A DNA stretch of 64,000 nt from Chelativorans intermedius (GTDB lineage: Bacteria; Pseudomonadota; Alphaproteobacteria; Rhizobiales; Rhizobiaceae), in assembly GCF_025398255.1 (NCBI RefSeq), contig NZ_JAODNW010000001.1:248001-312000 (forward strand), given 5' to 3'. The notes under the pieces were generated by a model. The model searched no databases. It was not told the origin of the DNA and was given only the letters and a program-made list of their open reading frames with translations. Positions 32,754-41,850 of this stretch are shown in pieces. A program made the translations under genes and the position numbers. Every line of letters begins with the position of its first letter. Within the stretch, counting starts at the first letter, position 1.

Positions 32754-34211
32754 ATGTTGAAGAAGACGAGCCATTTCATGCGCGAGGCCAACCTGATCGG
32801 CGGTGCCTGGGTGGGGGCCGATTCCGGCGCCACCATCGAGGTGGTCAACCCGGCCACGCGGCAGGTCATCGGCACGGTCCCGAAATGCGGCCGGGCGGAG
32901 ACCCGGCGCGCCATCGAGGCCGCCGAGACGGCCTTCCATTCCTGGAAGAAGACCTCGGCCAACGAGCGCGCCAGGCTGCTGCGGAAGCTGCATGATGCCA
33001 TCATGGACAATCAGGAGGCCCTGGCGGAGCTTCTCGTGATGGAGCAGGGCAAGCCGCTTGCCGAGGCGCGCGCCGAGGTCGGCATGTCGGCAGCCTATGT
33101 GTTGTGGTATGCCGAGGAGGGGCGGCGCGTCTATGGCGACATCGTGCCTTCGCCCTGGGCAGACCGGCGCATCCTCGTCACCAAGGAGCCGGTGGGCGTC
33201 ATCGGCGCCATCACGCCGTGGAACTTTCCCTCCTCGATGCTCGCCCGCAAGCTGGGGCCGGCGCTCGCCGCCGGCTGCACGGCTGTCGCCAAGCCTGCCT
33301 CGCAGACGCCCTATTCGGGCCTTGCCTGGGGCGTTCTGGCGGAAGAGGCGGGCTTCCCCGAGGGCGTGGTGAACATCGTCACCGGCTCGGCATCCGAAAT
33401 CGGCGACGAGCTCACCGAGAATCCGCTGGTGCGCAAGATCACCTTCACCGGCTCCACCGAGATCGGCAAGCTGCTCATGCAGAAGGCCGCCGGCACGGTG
33501 AAGAAGGTGTCCATGGAACTCGGCGGCAACGCGCCCTTCCTCGTCTTCGACGATGCCGATCTCGACCGCGCCGTCCAAGGCGCGGTCGCCGCGAAATACC
33601 GCAATTCCGGTCAGACCTGCGTGTGCACCAACCGGTTCTTCGTGCAGGAGGGCATCTACGACCGCTTCGTGGAGAAGCTCGTGGAGGCGATGGGCCGTCT
33701 GAAGGTGGGGCCGGGCCTCGAGGATGGCACGCAGCAGGGGCCGCTCATCGACGACAAGGCGGTGGAGAAGGTGGAGGAGCTGATCGCCGACGCCACCGCC
33801 AAGGGCGGCCGGGTGGTGGCCGGCGGCAAGCGACACGCGCTTGGCGGCACCTTCTTCGAGCCCACGGTGATCGCCGACGCCGCGCCCGATATGCGCTTCA
33901 TGCAGGAGGAGATCTTCGGCCCCGTATCCCCCATCTTCCGTTTCGAGCACGAGGAAGAGGCGGTCCGGCTGGCCAACGATACGGCCTTCGGCCTTGCCTG
34001 TTATTTCTATACGGGCGATCTCGGCCGCGCTTTCCGGGTGATGGAAGGGCTGAAATACGGCCTCGTCGGCGTCAACGAGGGCATCATCACCACCGTCGAG
34101 GCCCCCTTCGGCGGCCTGAAGGAATCAGGCCTGGGCAAGGAGGGCGGCCATCAGGGCATCGAGGACTATCTCGATACCAAATATGTCTGCATCGGCGGGC
34201 TGGGGCTGTAG
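32754..34211 (+). CDS. gabD: Succinate-semialdehyde dehydrogenase-type aldehyde dehydrogenase
   Basis: 485 aa. GVIGAITPWNFPSSM (NAD site, catalytic Asn), FTGSTEIGKLL, MELGGNAPFLVFDDADLD with the general-base Glu, and NSGQTCVC with the nucleophilic Cys give a complete ALDH. Similarity in pattern is to NAD(P)-dependent succinate-semialdehyde dehydrogenases (GABA degradation), though glutarate- or aminovalerate-linked substrates cannot be excluded. No gabT is adjacent. Convergent with kdgK, 9 nt apart. Confidence 0.88.
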   Translation: MLKKTSHFMREANLIGGAWVGADSGATIEVVNPATRQVIGTVPKCGRAETRRAIEAAETAFHSWKKTSANERARLLRKLHDAIMDNQEALAELLVMEQGKPLAEARAEVGMSAAYVLWYAEEGRRVYGDIVPSPWADRRILVTKEPVGVIGAITPWNFPSSMLARKLGPALAAGCTAVAKPASQTPYSGLAWGVLAEEAGFPEGVVNIVTGSASEIGDELTENPLVRKITFTGSTEIGKLLMQKAAGTVKKVSMELGGNAPFLVFDDADLDRAVQGAVAAKYRNSGQTCVCTNRFFVQEGIYDRFVEKLVEAMGRLKVGPGLEDGTQQGPLIDDKAVEKVEELIADATAKGGRVVAGGKRHALGGTFFEPTVIADAAPDMRFMQEEIFGPVSPIFRFEHEEEAVRLANDTAFGLACYFYTGDLGRAFRVMEGLKYGLVGVNEGIITTVEAPFGGLKESGLGKEGGHQGIEDYLDTKYVCIGGLGL

Positions 34212-34220
34212 CGGCCCCGC

Positions 34221-35150
34221 CTACGCGCCGGCGAAGGCGTCGCGCAGGACGGAGAAGGGCGCGAGCGCCCCGTGCACGCGGATGACGGCGGCCGCCACCC
34301 GATGGGCGCGGGTGGCCGCCCGCCGGGGCGTGTCGCCCGCCAGACGCGCGGCGAGATAGGCGCCGTTGAAGGAGTCGCCGGCGCCCGTCGTGTCCACCGG
34401 GTCGGCAACGGCGGTGGCGGCGATGGACGCCTCCTCGCCATTCGCGCGCAGATGCGTCGCCTCCGCTCCGTTCTTGACCGCGATCTCCACGATGCCGGCC
34501 CTGGCCAGCCGCTCCGCGGTGGCCTTGGGGGTCTCGTCGCCGAAGAGTTCCGCCTCGTCGGGGAAGGTGGGCAGAGCGATGTCGGTGATCGAAAGAGCCG
34601 CCGCCACGGCTTCGCGCGCGGTCTGCGCCGAGGGCCATAGGCGCGAGCGATAGTTGGGGTCGAAGGCGATGCGGCTGCCCGCCGAACGCGCCCTGGCGAG
34701 CGCGTCGATCAGGGTTTTGCGCGCAGGCGCTTCCAGAATTGCCAAAGTGATTCCGGAAAAATAGATAAGTTCTCGTTTCTCAAGGCTTTTTTCCAGAATG
34801 GCCGGATCGTCCGCAAGGCTGCGGGCGGCCGAATCGCCGCGCCAGTAGGTAAAGGATCGCTCCGCCCCCTGAAGCGTGATGGCGTAAAGGCCGGGGCGCC
34901 GGCCGGGGATTGCCGGGCTTGCGGCGGTGCCGATGCCGTGCCGGGCGAAGAAATCCTTTTGCCCGGCGGAGAAGGGATCGTCGCCGAAGGCCGTCACATA
35001 GTCGGTGGGCAGGTCCTGCGGCACGAGTGCGCGCAGCGTCCACAGCGTGTTGAAGGTGTCGCCGGCATAGCCCATGCGCCAGGTGCTGCCGTCGCCGCCG
35101 GAAAGTTCCAGCATGCACTCGCCCACCGCCGCAACACCACCCCTTGCCAT
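34221..35150 (-). CDS. kdgK: 2-dehydro-3-deoxygluconokinase (PfkB family)
   Basis: 309 aa. The PfkB ribokinase fold starts with VAAVGECMLELSGG and has the C-terminal signature DTTGAGDSFNGAYLA (about 256-270), whose Asp is the catalytic base. FDPNYRSRLWPS (about 164-175) is typical of KDG kinases. It would phosphorylate KDG to KDPG in sugar acid catabolism. No kdgA or uxu genes are adjacent, so the substrate assignment rests on motifs only. Confidence 0.85.
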   Translation of the reverse strand: MARGGVAAVGECMLELSGGDGSTWRMGYAGDTFNTLWTLRALVPQDLPTDYVTAFGDDPFSAGQKDFFARHGIGTAASPAIPGRRPGLYAITLQGAERSFTYWRGDSAARSLADDPAILEKSLEKRELIYFSGITLAILEAPARKTLIDALARARSAGSRIAFDPNYRSRLWPSAQTAREAVAAALSITDIALPTFPDEAELFGDETPKATAERLARAGIVEIAVKNGAEATHLRANGEEASIAATAVADPVDTTGAGDSFNGAYLAARLAGDTPRRAATRAHRVAAAVIRVHGALAPFSVLRDAFAGA

Positions 35151-35244
35151 GCGCTCGCCCTTTTTCCAGAAACCGCGCTGCGCATAGCATGTTCCGGCGC
35201 GGGGGCAAATGGTGCGCGCGGCACCCGCCGCGGGTGGCGGTGCC

Positions 35245-35703
35245 TCATCGGTCCTTCACCGTTTCCATCGCCACGAAGGTCGAGGTGTGGGAGACGTGCG
35301 GAAGGCGGGAAATCTTCTCGCCGAGCACGCGGCGATAGGCCTGGATGTCGCGCGTGCGCACCTTCAGCAGATAGTCGAAGCTGGCGGCGATCATATGGCA
35401 CTGGTCGATCTCCGGCACCGTCAGCACCGCCCTGTTGAAGGCTTCCAGCGCGTCCGAGCGTGTATCGGAAAGCGTGACCTGCACGAAGGCCACATGGCCT
35501 TCGCCCATGCGCTCGCGGTCGATGATGGCGGCATAGCCACGGATGAAGCCTTCCTTCTCCAGCCGTTTCAGCCGTGCCTGCACAGGCGTCTTTGAAAGGC
35601 CCACCCGCCTTGCCAGTTCCGCCATGGAAAGCCGGGCGTCGCGCGACAGCGCGTCGAGAATGTTGCGGTCGATACGGTCCATACGGTCCGAGTTCATAGT
35701 CAT
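35245..35703 (-). CDS. putR: Lrp/AsnC-family regulator, probable proline-responsive PutR
   Basis: 152 aa. N-terminal winged HTH (IDRNILDALSRDARLSMAELARRVGLSKTPV, about 11-41) and a C-terminal RAM effector domain (HVAFVQVTLSD, YLLKVRTRD). Divergent from putA with 137 nt between, the arrangement in which PutR activates putA in response to proline in alphaproteobacteria. The intergenic stretch is AT-rich and should carry its site, but no clear symmetrical motif stood out. Confidence 0.87.
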   Translation of the reverse strand: MTMNSDRMDRIDRNILDALSRDARLSMAELARRVGLSKTPVQARLKRLEKEGFIRGYAAIIDRERMGEGHVAFVQVTLSDTRSDALEAFNRAVLTVPEIDQCHMIAASFDYLLKVRTRDIQAYRRVLGEKISRLPHVSHTSTFVAMETVKDR

Positions 35704-35840
35704 TCATAGCTCATTTGTCTTGTTTTATGCCCATATATCAGTCTTCAAGGATCGAAAACAGCCCGATTTCGGATCACACCGCGAAAGCACCATATGTTAT
35801 GGGTGCGAAAGGCTAGGGCCGACAAAGCAGGGAGCGAGTG

Positions 35841-38800
35841 ATGTCCGCATCCGATCTCGATGCGCTGCGCGGCGCCATCCGCGCGCACTATCTGGCCGGG
35901 GAGGAGCAGGCGCTTTGCGCACTGGTCGAGACCGCAGCGCTTTCGGAGGCGCGGCGCGAGGCCATTTCGGCCCACGCGGCAGAGCTGGTGCGTGCCGTGC
36001 GCGCCGGCTCCGACATGCATCTGATGGAAGCATTCCTTTCCGAATACGGGCTGTCCACGGAGGAGGGCGTTGCGCTGATGTGCCTCGCCGAGGCGCTTCT
36101 GCGCGTCCCCGACGCGGAGACGGTGGACGATCTCATCCGCGACAAGATCGCCCCGCACGACTGGTCGTCCCATTCCGGTTCCTCGGCTTCCATCTTCGTC
36201 AATGCGTCCACCTGGGCGCTGATGCTGACCGGCCGTGTGCTGGAGGAGGGGGGCGACGGCGTGGAGGCAACCCTGCGCGCCATGGTGCGGCGGCTGGGCG
36301 AGCCGGTCATCCGCACCGCCGTGGCCGCCGCCATGCGCGAGATGGGCGAGCAGTTCGTTCTCGGCCGCACCATCGCCGAAGCCATCAGGCGCGGCCGCGC
36401 CAACACGCGCAAGGGCTATACCTATTCCTACGACATGCTGGGCGAGGCGGCGCGAACAGAGGCCGACGCGCAACGGTATTTCAGGGCCTATGAGCAGGCC
36501 ATCGCCGCCCTGGCAGGGGAGGCGACGAGCGGCGACATCCGCGAAAATCCGGGCATCTCGGTGAAGCTGTCGGCCCTGCACCCGCGCTACGAGGCGACGC
36601 AGCGCGCGCGCGTCGTGCCGGTGATGGCGGAGCGGCTTTTGCAGCTTGCCCGCGCCGCCAGCGCGGCCGGCATGGGCCTCAACGTGGACGCAGAGGAGGC
36701 GGACCGCCTCGACCTCTCGCTCGATGTGATCGAGCGCGTGCTGGCCGACCCCTCGCTGCGCGGCTGGGAAGGTTTCGGTGTCGTTGTGCAGGCTTACGGG
36801 CGGCGCGCACCCTTCGTCCTCGACTGGCTTTACGCCCTGTCCGCCCAGCTCGACCGCAGGATCATGGTCCGCCTTGTAAAGGGCGCCTATTGGGATACGG
36901 AGATCAAGCGCGCCCAGGTGCTGGGGCTCGACGGCTATCCCGTCTTCACGCGCAAGGCGAACACGGACGTCTCCTACATCGCATGTGCGCGCAAGCTGCT
37001 TGCCATGAGCGACCGCATCTATCCGCAATTCGCCACCCACAACGCGCACACCGTGGCCGCCGTGCTGGCCATGGCGCAGGACCGGCAGACCTTCGAGTTC
37101 CAGCGCCTGCACGGCATGGGCGAGGCGCTGCACGAGATCGTGCGCCGGCGCGAGGGCACGCGCTGCCGCATCTATGCGCCGGTGGGCGCGCATGAGGACC
37201 TTCTGGCCTATCTGGTGCGGCGGCTTCTGGAAAATGGCGCCAACTCCTCCTTCGTGCACCAGATCGTCGACCAGGATGTGCCGGCGGAAGAGATCGCCCG
37301 CGACCCCTTCGCCATCGTCGCGGCCAACCAGCAGGCCGCCAATCCAGCCATTCCTGCGCCTTCGATGATCTTTGGGGCCGAGCGGCCGAACGCGCGCGGC
37401 TGGGACCTGACCGACCCGCTGACCCTTTCGGCCATCGACGAGACGCGCGGGCCCTTTCGCGCTCCCCACCGCTGGGAGGCGCGGCCCACCATCGGCAGCG
37501 GCGGCAGGCCGCGCACGGTGTTCAACCCGGCGCGCACGCAGGAGGAGGTGGGCACCGTTTTCGATGCCTCGCCGGAGGATGTGCGCCAGGCGGTGGAGCG
37601 CGCCCTGGCGGCCCAGCCTGCCTGGGCCGCCACGCCGGTGGAGGAGCGGGCGGCCGTCCTGCGGCGCCTTGCCGACCTCTATGAAGCCCATGCCGGCGAA
37701 TTCTTCGCCCTTGCCGCGCGCGAGGCCGGCAAGTCGCTTGCCGATGGCGTGGCGGAGGTGCGCGAGGCCGTGGACTTCCTGCGCTACTATGCGAGCCAGG
37801 CCAGGCACGCCGAGGCGGGCACGAGCGCCCGCGGCGTTATCGCCTGCATTTCGCCCTGGAACTTCCCGCTCGCCATCTTCACCGGGCAGATTGCCGCTGC
37901 CCTCGTGACGGGCAATGCGGTGGTCGCCAAGCCGGCGGAGCAGACCTGTCTGATTGCCGCGCGCGCCACGGCGCTCATGCACGAGGCCGGCGTGCCGAGG
38001 GACGTGCTGCATCTCCTGCCCGGCGACGGGCCCTCGGTCGGCGCGCCGCTGACGGCCGATCCGCGGATTGCCGGCGTGTGCTTCACCGGCTCGGTGGAGG
38101 TCGCCCGCCTGATCGAGCGGCAGCTTTCCGAAACCGCCTCGCCCGATGCCATGCTGATTGCCGAGACCGGCGGGCTCAACGCGATGATCGTGGATTCGAC
38201 GGCGCTGCCCGAGCAGGCGGTGCGCGACATCCTGGCCTCCGCCTTCCAGAGCGCCGGCCAGCGCTGCTCGGCGCTGCGTGTCCTTTATGTCCAGAAGGAT
38301 GTGGAAAAGCGCATTGTCGATATGCTGGAAGGCGCCATGCAGGCGCTGGTGGTGGGCGATCCCTGGCAGGTCTCCACCGATGTCGGTCCGGTGATCGACG
38401 ACGAGGCGCTTTCCGGCATCCGCGACTATTGCGCGCGCATGGAAGGGGAAGGCCGCCTGATCGCCCGGATTTCGGCGCCCGAGGGCGGCCGTTTCGTGGC
38501 TCCCGTGGCGTTCCGGGTTTCGGGCATCGGCGAGATGGAGCGGGAGGTCTTCGGCCCTGTCCTGCATGTGGCGACCTTCGAGGCCGAAGCGCTTGAGACG
38601 GTGATTTCCGACATCAACGCAAAGGGTTACGGGCTGACCTTCGGGCTGCACACCCGCATCGACGCACGCGCCCAGCAGGCCGTGGACACGGTGCATGTCG
38701 GCAATGTCTACGTGAACCGCAACCAGATTGGCGCCGTCGTCGGTTCGCAGCCCTTCGGCGGCGAGGGCCTGTCGGGCACGGGGCCCAAGGCCGGCGGGCC

Positions 38801-39452
38801 GCACTATCTGCGCCGTTTCCGGCGGGCGCAGGCGGACGAGGCGGCAAGGCCCGGCGGTGCGGTCGTGGATGCGCAGGCGCTTGCCGCCTGCATGCCGGAC
38901 CCGCAACGCAGCGCCTGGGCAGCGCAGGGCGACCGCATCGCCACGCTGCGGCGGCTTTTGCGCGGCCGGGCGGGGGAAGCGCTGGCGGCCGCTGCCGCCC
39001 TCGACCATGGGCCCGTCGACCTGCCGGGGCCGACAGGCGAGGCCAACACGCTGACTCTGGTGCCGCGCGGGCGCGTTCTCTGTCTGGGTGCCGAAGGCGA
39101 GACGCTGCTTGCGCAGGTGGTGCAGGCGCTGGCGGCCGGCAATGCCGTGCTGGCGGTGGGCGTGGATGCGGCAACCGTGCTGCAGCCGCTTCTCAAGGCC
39201 GATCTGCCGCTCGAAGCCGTCTCCGGCAGCGTCGACCCGCAAGACCTGCGCACCCTGCCGCTCGACCTGGTGGCCGCCAGCGGCGAGCGGGCGTGGCTCG
39301 CCGCGCTCAGGCGGGCGCTGGCCGCCCGCCAAGGGCCCATCGTGCCGCTGGTCAGCGAGCGCATATATCCCGCCGCCTATGTGCACGAGCGCGCCGTGTG
39401 CGTCGACACCACGGCCGCGGGCGGCAACGCAAGCCTGTTGGCGGCGGTGTGA
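35841..39452 (+). CDS. putA: Bifunctional proline dehydrogenase / P5C dehydrogenase PutA
   Basis: 1203 aa. The N-terminal arm and PRODH barrel (about 80-450) include NVDAEEADRLDLSLDVIERVL, RLVKGAYWDTEIK and RRREGTRCRIYAPVG for FAD/proline binding. The ALDH domain (about 530-1000) has SPWNFPLAIFTGQ, ETGGLNAMIVD and SAGQRCSALR with the catalytic Cys. The C-terminal ~200 residues are the extra ALDH-like domain of long PutA proteins. No ribbon-helix-helix DNA-binding domain is present, so it cannot self-regulate as in E. coli; the divergent Lrp gene fills that role. ATG 35841 follows GGGAG; the preceding GTG is less likely. Oxidises proline to glutamate, and would serve proline betaine catabolism if that compound feeds the corrinoid module. 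Confidence 0.95.
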   Translation: MSASDLDALRGAIRAHYLAGEEQALCALVETAALSEARREAISAHAAELVRAVRAGSDMHLMEAFLSEYGLSTEEGVALMCLAEALLRVPDAETVDDLIRDKIAPHDWSSHSGSSASIFVNASTWALMLTGRVLEEGGDGVEATLRAMVRRLGEPVIRTAVAAAMREMGEQFVLGRTIAEAIRRGRANTRKGYTYSYDMLGEAARTEADAQRYFRAYEQAIAALAGEATSGDIRENPGISVKLSALHPRYEATQRARVVPVMAERLLQLARAASAAGMGLNVDAEEADRLDLSLDVIERVLADPSLRGWEGFGVVVQAYGRRAPFVLDWLYALSAQLDRRIMVRLVKGAYWDTEIKRAQVLGLDGYPVFTRKANTDVSYIACARKLLAMSDRIYPQFATHNAHTVAAVLAMAQDRQTFEFQRLHGMGEALHEIVRRREGTRCRIYAPVGAHEDLLAYLVRRLLENGANSSFVHQIVDQDVPAEEIARDPFAIVAANQQAANPAIPAPSMIFGAERPNARGWDLTDPLTLSAIDETRGPFRAPHRWEARPTIGSGGRPRTVFNPARTQEEVGTVFDASPEDVRQAVERALAAQPAWAATPVEERAAVLRRLADLYEAHAGEFFALAAREAGKSLADGVAEVREAVDFLRYYASQARHAEAGTSARGVIACISPWNFPLAIFTGQIAAALVTGNAVVAKPAEQTCLIAARATALMHEAGVPRDVLHLLPGDGPSVGAPLTADPRIAGVCFTGSVEVARLIERQLSETASPDAMLIAETGGLNAMIVDSTALPEQAVRDILASAFQSAGQRCSALRVLYVQKDVEKRIVDMLEGAMQALVVGDPWQVSTDVGPVIDDEALSGIRDYCARMEGEGRLIARISAPEGGRFVAPVAFRVSGIGEMEREVFGPVLHVATFEAEALETVISDINAKGYGLTFGLHTRIDARAQQAVDTVHVGNVYVNRNQIGAVVGSQPFGGEGLSGTGPKAGGPHYLRRFRRAQADEAARPGGAVVDAQALAACMPDPQRSAWAAQGDRIATLRRLLRGRAGEALAAAAALDHGPVDLPGPTGEANTLTLVPRGRVLCLGAEGETLLAQVVQALAAGNAVLAVGVDAATVLQPLLKADLPLEAVSGSVDPQDLRTLPLDLVAASGERAWLAALRRALAARQGPIVPLVSERIYPAAYVHERAVCVDTTAAGGNASLLAAV

Positions 39453-39461
39453 CCCGCCGCC

Positions 39462-39776
39462 TCAGGCCCCTTCCACGGCGGTAAAACCCTCGAAGACCGG
39501 CGGCCCCTTGTAGAGATCCTTGTTCTGACCGGCGTTTCTGTGTGCGTTGCGGAAGTTTTCCGACTTCGTCCAGGCGATGAAGTCTTCCCGGCTCTTCCAC
39601 AGCGTGTGCGAGGCATAGAGGGTGTAGCCCTCCTCCGCATGGTGCGGTCCGCGCAGCAGGTGGAAGTCGATGAAGCCCGGCATCTCCTTCAGGCTGGAAT
39701 CGCGGTTTTTCCAGACCTCCTCGAAGGCTGCCTCGCGGCCCTCGACCACGCGGAAACGGTTCATGGCAACAAACAT
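39462..39776 (-). CDS. IsdG/HmuQ-type haem-degrading monooxygenase (ABM domain)
   Basis: 104 aa, single antibiotic-biosynthesis-monooxygenase (ferredoxin-like) domain. FVAMNRFRVVEGREAAFEEVWKNRDS, MPGFIDFHLLRGP and YTLYASHTLWKSREDFIAWTKSENF resemble rhizobial HmuQ/HmuD and IsdG, which open the haem ring and release iron in the cytosol. The Asn in AMNRF and His in SHTLWKS are likely active-site residues. The start at 39776 has AGGAGAAAGG upstream. Last gene of the tonB operon, overlapping the small gene before it by 16 nt. Convergent with putA at 9 nt. Confidence 0.87.
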   Translation of the reverse strand: MFVAMNRFRVVEGREAAFEEVWKNRDSSLKEMPGFIDFHLLRGPHHAEEGYTLYASHTLWKSREDFIAWTKSENFRNAHRNAGQNKDLYKGPPVFEGFTAVEGA

Positions 39777-39997
39777 GTCCTGTCCTTTCTCCTGGCTGTC
39801 GTGTTCCTTTGGCCGCCACCTGGGAACGGCAGCACATTGCCGCCACGCCTCTCTTCGGGGGCCTCGGTGTTGATGTCGGGCGCGCCGACCCATCCTTCAA
39901 CGGCGGCTGGAGGCCGCGCAAGCAGGTCGAGCAGCTCAGGCCGCAGCCCTTCGCCGCGCGGTGCGGCCAGCCTGTGGAGCGTGAAATAGGGCAGCAT
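39761..39997 (-). CDS. Small hypothetical protein in the haem operon
   Basis: 78 aa, not recognised. Starts MLPYFTLHRLAAPRGE and then runs through a Pro/Gly/Arg-rich low-complexity half. AGGA is 6 nt upstream of the ATG; it follows tonB by 26 nt and overlaps the monooxygenase start by 16 nt, the spacing of a genuine operon member. There is no signal peptide or membrane helix. The N-terminal 40 residues look more protein-like than the rest. It could be a spurious frame between two real genes. Confidence 0.42.
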   Translation of the reverse strand: MLPYFTLHRLAAPRGEGLRPELLDLLARPPAAVEGWVGAPDINTEAPEERRGGNVLPFPGGGQRNTTARRKDRTCLLP

Positions 39998-40023
39998 GGG
40001 GGTTCCTGTCTCTGCTGGAGGCG

Positions 40024-41061
40024 CTACCGTGTGAACGCCAGCGGCACGGTGAACGGCCACGAGGTGCGCCCGGCGGCGGGCGGAATGGCCGGAAAGGGGG
40101 CGGCCCGGCGCACCGTTTCCACTGCCGCCTGGTCCAGAATCGGCGAGCCGGAGCTCTTCGTCACGCGGATGTTGCTCACGGCGCCATTGCCGACCACCGT
40201 GAAGGAGACGCGCACTTCTCCCCGCAGCCCTTCGCGCTTTGCCTCGCGGGGGTAGCGCAGGGCACGGCGCAGTCTGGAGACGATCTTGCCCGGGTAGTTC
40301 GACACGGCGGCGTTGCCGGCGGCGCTCGCGCTGGCGGTTTTTCCGCCGCCATCGCTCTGCGCCGCGTTGCCGCGTGCGGCATTGCCGCGCCTGGCATCTT
40401 CCTGGTCGCGGCCGCCGGATCCCGCCGCCGCGCGCGCCGTCCTGCGCGGCTGCGGCTGATCGGCCTTTCCCTCCCGCTTCGGCGGCTCGTAATGTGGGCG
40501 CGGGGTGGGGTGCGGGACATCCGCCAGGGCGGCCACCGTCTGGCTGGGGGCGGCGGGCTCGATGCGAGCCGTGGCCGGCGGCGCGGGGGCCTGCGCCTCG
40601 CTTCGCGCCGGCATGGCGGTCTGCGCTTCCAAGGGCGGCTGCGTCTCGACCGGCGCCAGCGGCATATCGGCGGCCTCCACGGCGAGCGGCTCCTGCGTCG
40701 AATGCCTTGTCGGCCGGGCTGTCTCCACCGGTGCCGGCGCCAGCGGCATATCGGCGGGAAGATCGGGTTCGGCGGTCAGCACCTGCGGGACTTCCGCCTC
40801 CATGGGTGTGGCGGTCTCGACCGCTTGCGCCTGCGCTGGCGCGACCTCGGAAGGGGCCTCGCCCACGGGCTCCAGCGTCTCGGCGGGCGTGCCGGCGGCG
40901 GAAAGGTCGGCAAAGGCGTTGCCGGCCACTGCCAAAGCGATGCCCGCGCCGCCCGCCTCCTGCACCTGCGGCTGTTCCGGCAGCATGAGGGCAGCAGCAC
41001 CGGCATGGATGGCGCCGGAAAGGGTCAGCGCCACCCCCCATTTCCACCTGCCGGTTCTCAT
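40024..41061 (-). CDS. tonB: TonB energy-transducing protein
   Basis: 345 aa. N-terminal membrane anchor (about 8-27, WGVALTLSGAIHAGAAALML) with the His that is typical of TonB anchors, a long Pro/Glu/Ala periplasmic spacer (about 30-250), and a C-terminal TonB fold: YPGKIVSRLRRALRYPREAKREGLRGEVRVSFTV. Dedicated to the haem receptor of this operon. ATGA overlap with the second exbD. The spacer length is generous but within range. Confidence 0.92.
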   Translation of the reverse strand: MRTGRWKWGVALTLSGAIHAGAAALMLPEQPQVQEAGGAGIALAVAGNAFADLSAAGTPAETLEPVGEAPSEVAPAQAQAVETATPMEAEVPQVLTAEPDLPADMPLAPAPVETARPTRHSTQEPLAVEAADMPLAPVETQPPLEAQTAMPARSEAQAPAPPATARIEPAAPSQTVAALADVPHPTPRPHYEPPKREGKADQPQPRRTARAAAGSGGRDQEDARRGNAARGNAAQSDGGGKTASASAAGNAAVSNYPGKIVSRLRRALRYPREAKREGLRGEVRVSFTVVGNGAVSNIRVTKSSGSPILDQAAVETVRRAAPFPAIPPAAGRTSWPFTVPLAFTR

Positions 41062-41462
41062 TCCGTGGCCCGCTCGGTCACGATGCTGATCTTGTCTGCG
41101 CCGGCCTTGCGCAAAGCGGCCACGATCTCGATGAGCCGGCTTGCAGGCAGGGCGCGATCGGCGGCCAGCTTGACCTCCAGCGCGCCGGTTCCTTTGTGCT
41201 TTGCTCTCAGCGCGGTCACATGGCTCTGCGCATCCGTGGCCTTCCCGCCGGCGCGCAGCTGCCCCTCGCGCGTGATGAACAGGGCATCGGGTGGCTCGGC
41301 GTGCTCGGCCGCTGTGGTGGAGATCAGTTCCACCTGCGGGTCGAGCGGCGGGGTCAGCGTGCCCGCCACCAGAAAGAAGATCAGCATCAGGAAGACGACG
41401 TTGATCAGCGCAATGGTGCTTTCGCGCCGGCGTGCGGGCAGGGGGCGGGAAAGGCGCATCAT
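41058..41462 (-). CDS. exbD: ExbD biopolymer transport protein, second copy
   Basis: 134 aa. One membrane helix (about 16-36, INVVFLMLIFFLVAGTL) after a basic start, then a periplasmic domain. The usual membrane Asp of ExbD/TolR (in LIDV) is Asn here (LINVVFL), unlike the first copy. GAGG 7 nt upstream supports 41462; an upstream extension overlaps the first exbD. Probably forms a heterodimer with the first ExbD (inference). Confidence 0.87.
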   Translation of the reverse strand: MMRLSRPLPARRRESTIALINVVFLMLIFFLVAGTLTPPLDPQVELISTTAAEHAEPPDALFITREGQLRAGGKATDAQSHVTALRAKHKGTGALEVKLAADRALPASRLIEIVAALRKAGADKISIVTERATE

Positions 41463-41466
41463 GGGC

Positions 41467-41850
41467 TTACCTCGCGATGCTGAGGTTGAGGGTCGTCTCG
41501 CTGCGAATGCGCTCGATGGCGGTGACGAGCTCCTGCGAGGTGGTGTCTCCGCGCACCAGCAGTACGGCGCTCTCCGCGCCGGCGTCCTGCAGGCGCCTGA
41601 TCTCCGCCACTGCTGCCTCCGCATCGGCGCCGAGGCCGTTCACCTGCCAGGCTTCGCCATCGAGGCGGATCAGGATGTCGGGCGTCTGCGCGGCCATACC
41701 GGCAGCGGCGGCGTCGCCCGTCACCTCCACCTGCGCGAAGCGCGTGAAGGTGGAGGAAAGCATGAAGAAAAGAAGCAGCAGGAAGATGACGTCGATGAGC
41801 GGCGTCAGCGACAGGGGACGGCGCCGGACGGGGGCAATCTCAATGCGCAT
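41467..41850 (-). CDS. exbD: ExbD biopolymer transport protein, first copy
   Basis: 127 aa. Membrane helix with PLIDVIFLLLLFFMLSSTF (about 17-35), keeping the proton-carrying Asp of the family, followed by a periplasmic domain ending in IRSETTLNLSIAR. Overlaps exbB by 11 nt and lies 4 nt before the second exbD. With ExbB it harvests the proton motive force for TonB. Confidence 0.92.
   Translation of the reverse strand: MRIEIAPVRRRPLSLTPLIDVIFLLLLFFMLSSTFTRFAQVEVTGDAAAAGMAAQTPDILIRLDGEAWQVNGLGADAEAAVAEIRRLQDAGAESAVLLVRGDTTSQELVTAIERIRSETTLNLSIAR

Noticed and set aside
35745-39386. 1213-residue open frame antisense to putA
   Set aside because: Mirror frame of a strongly coding gene; composition rich in His, Arg and Gly with no recognisable domain.
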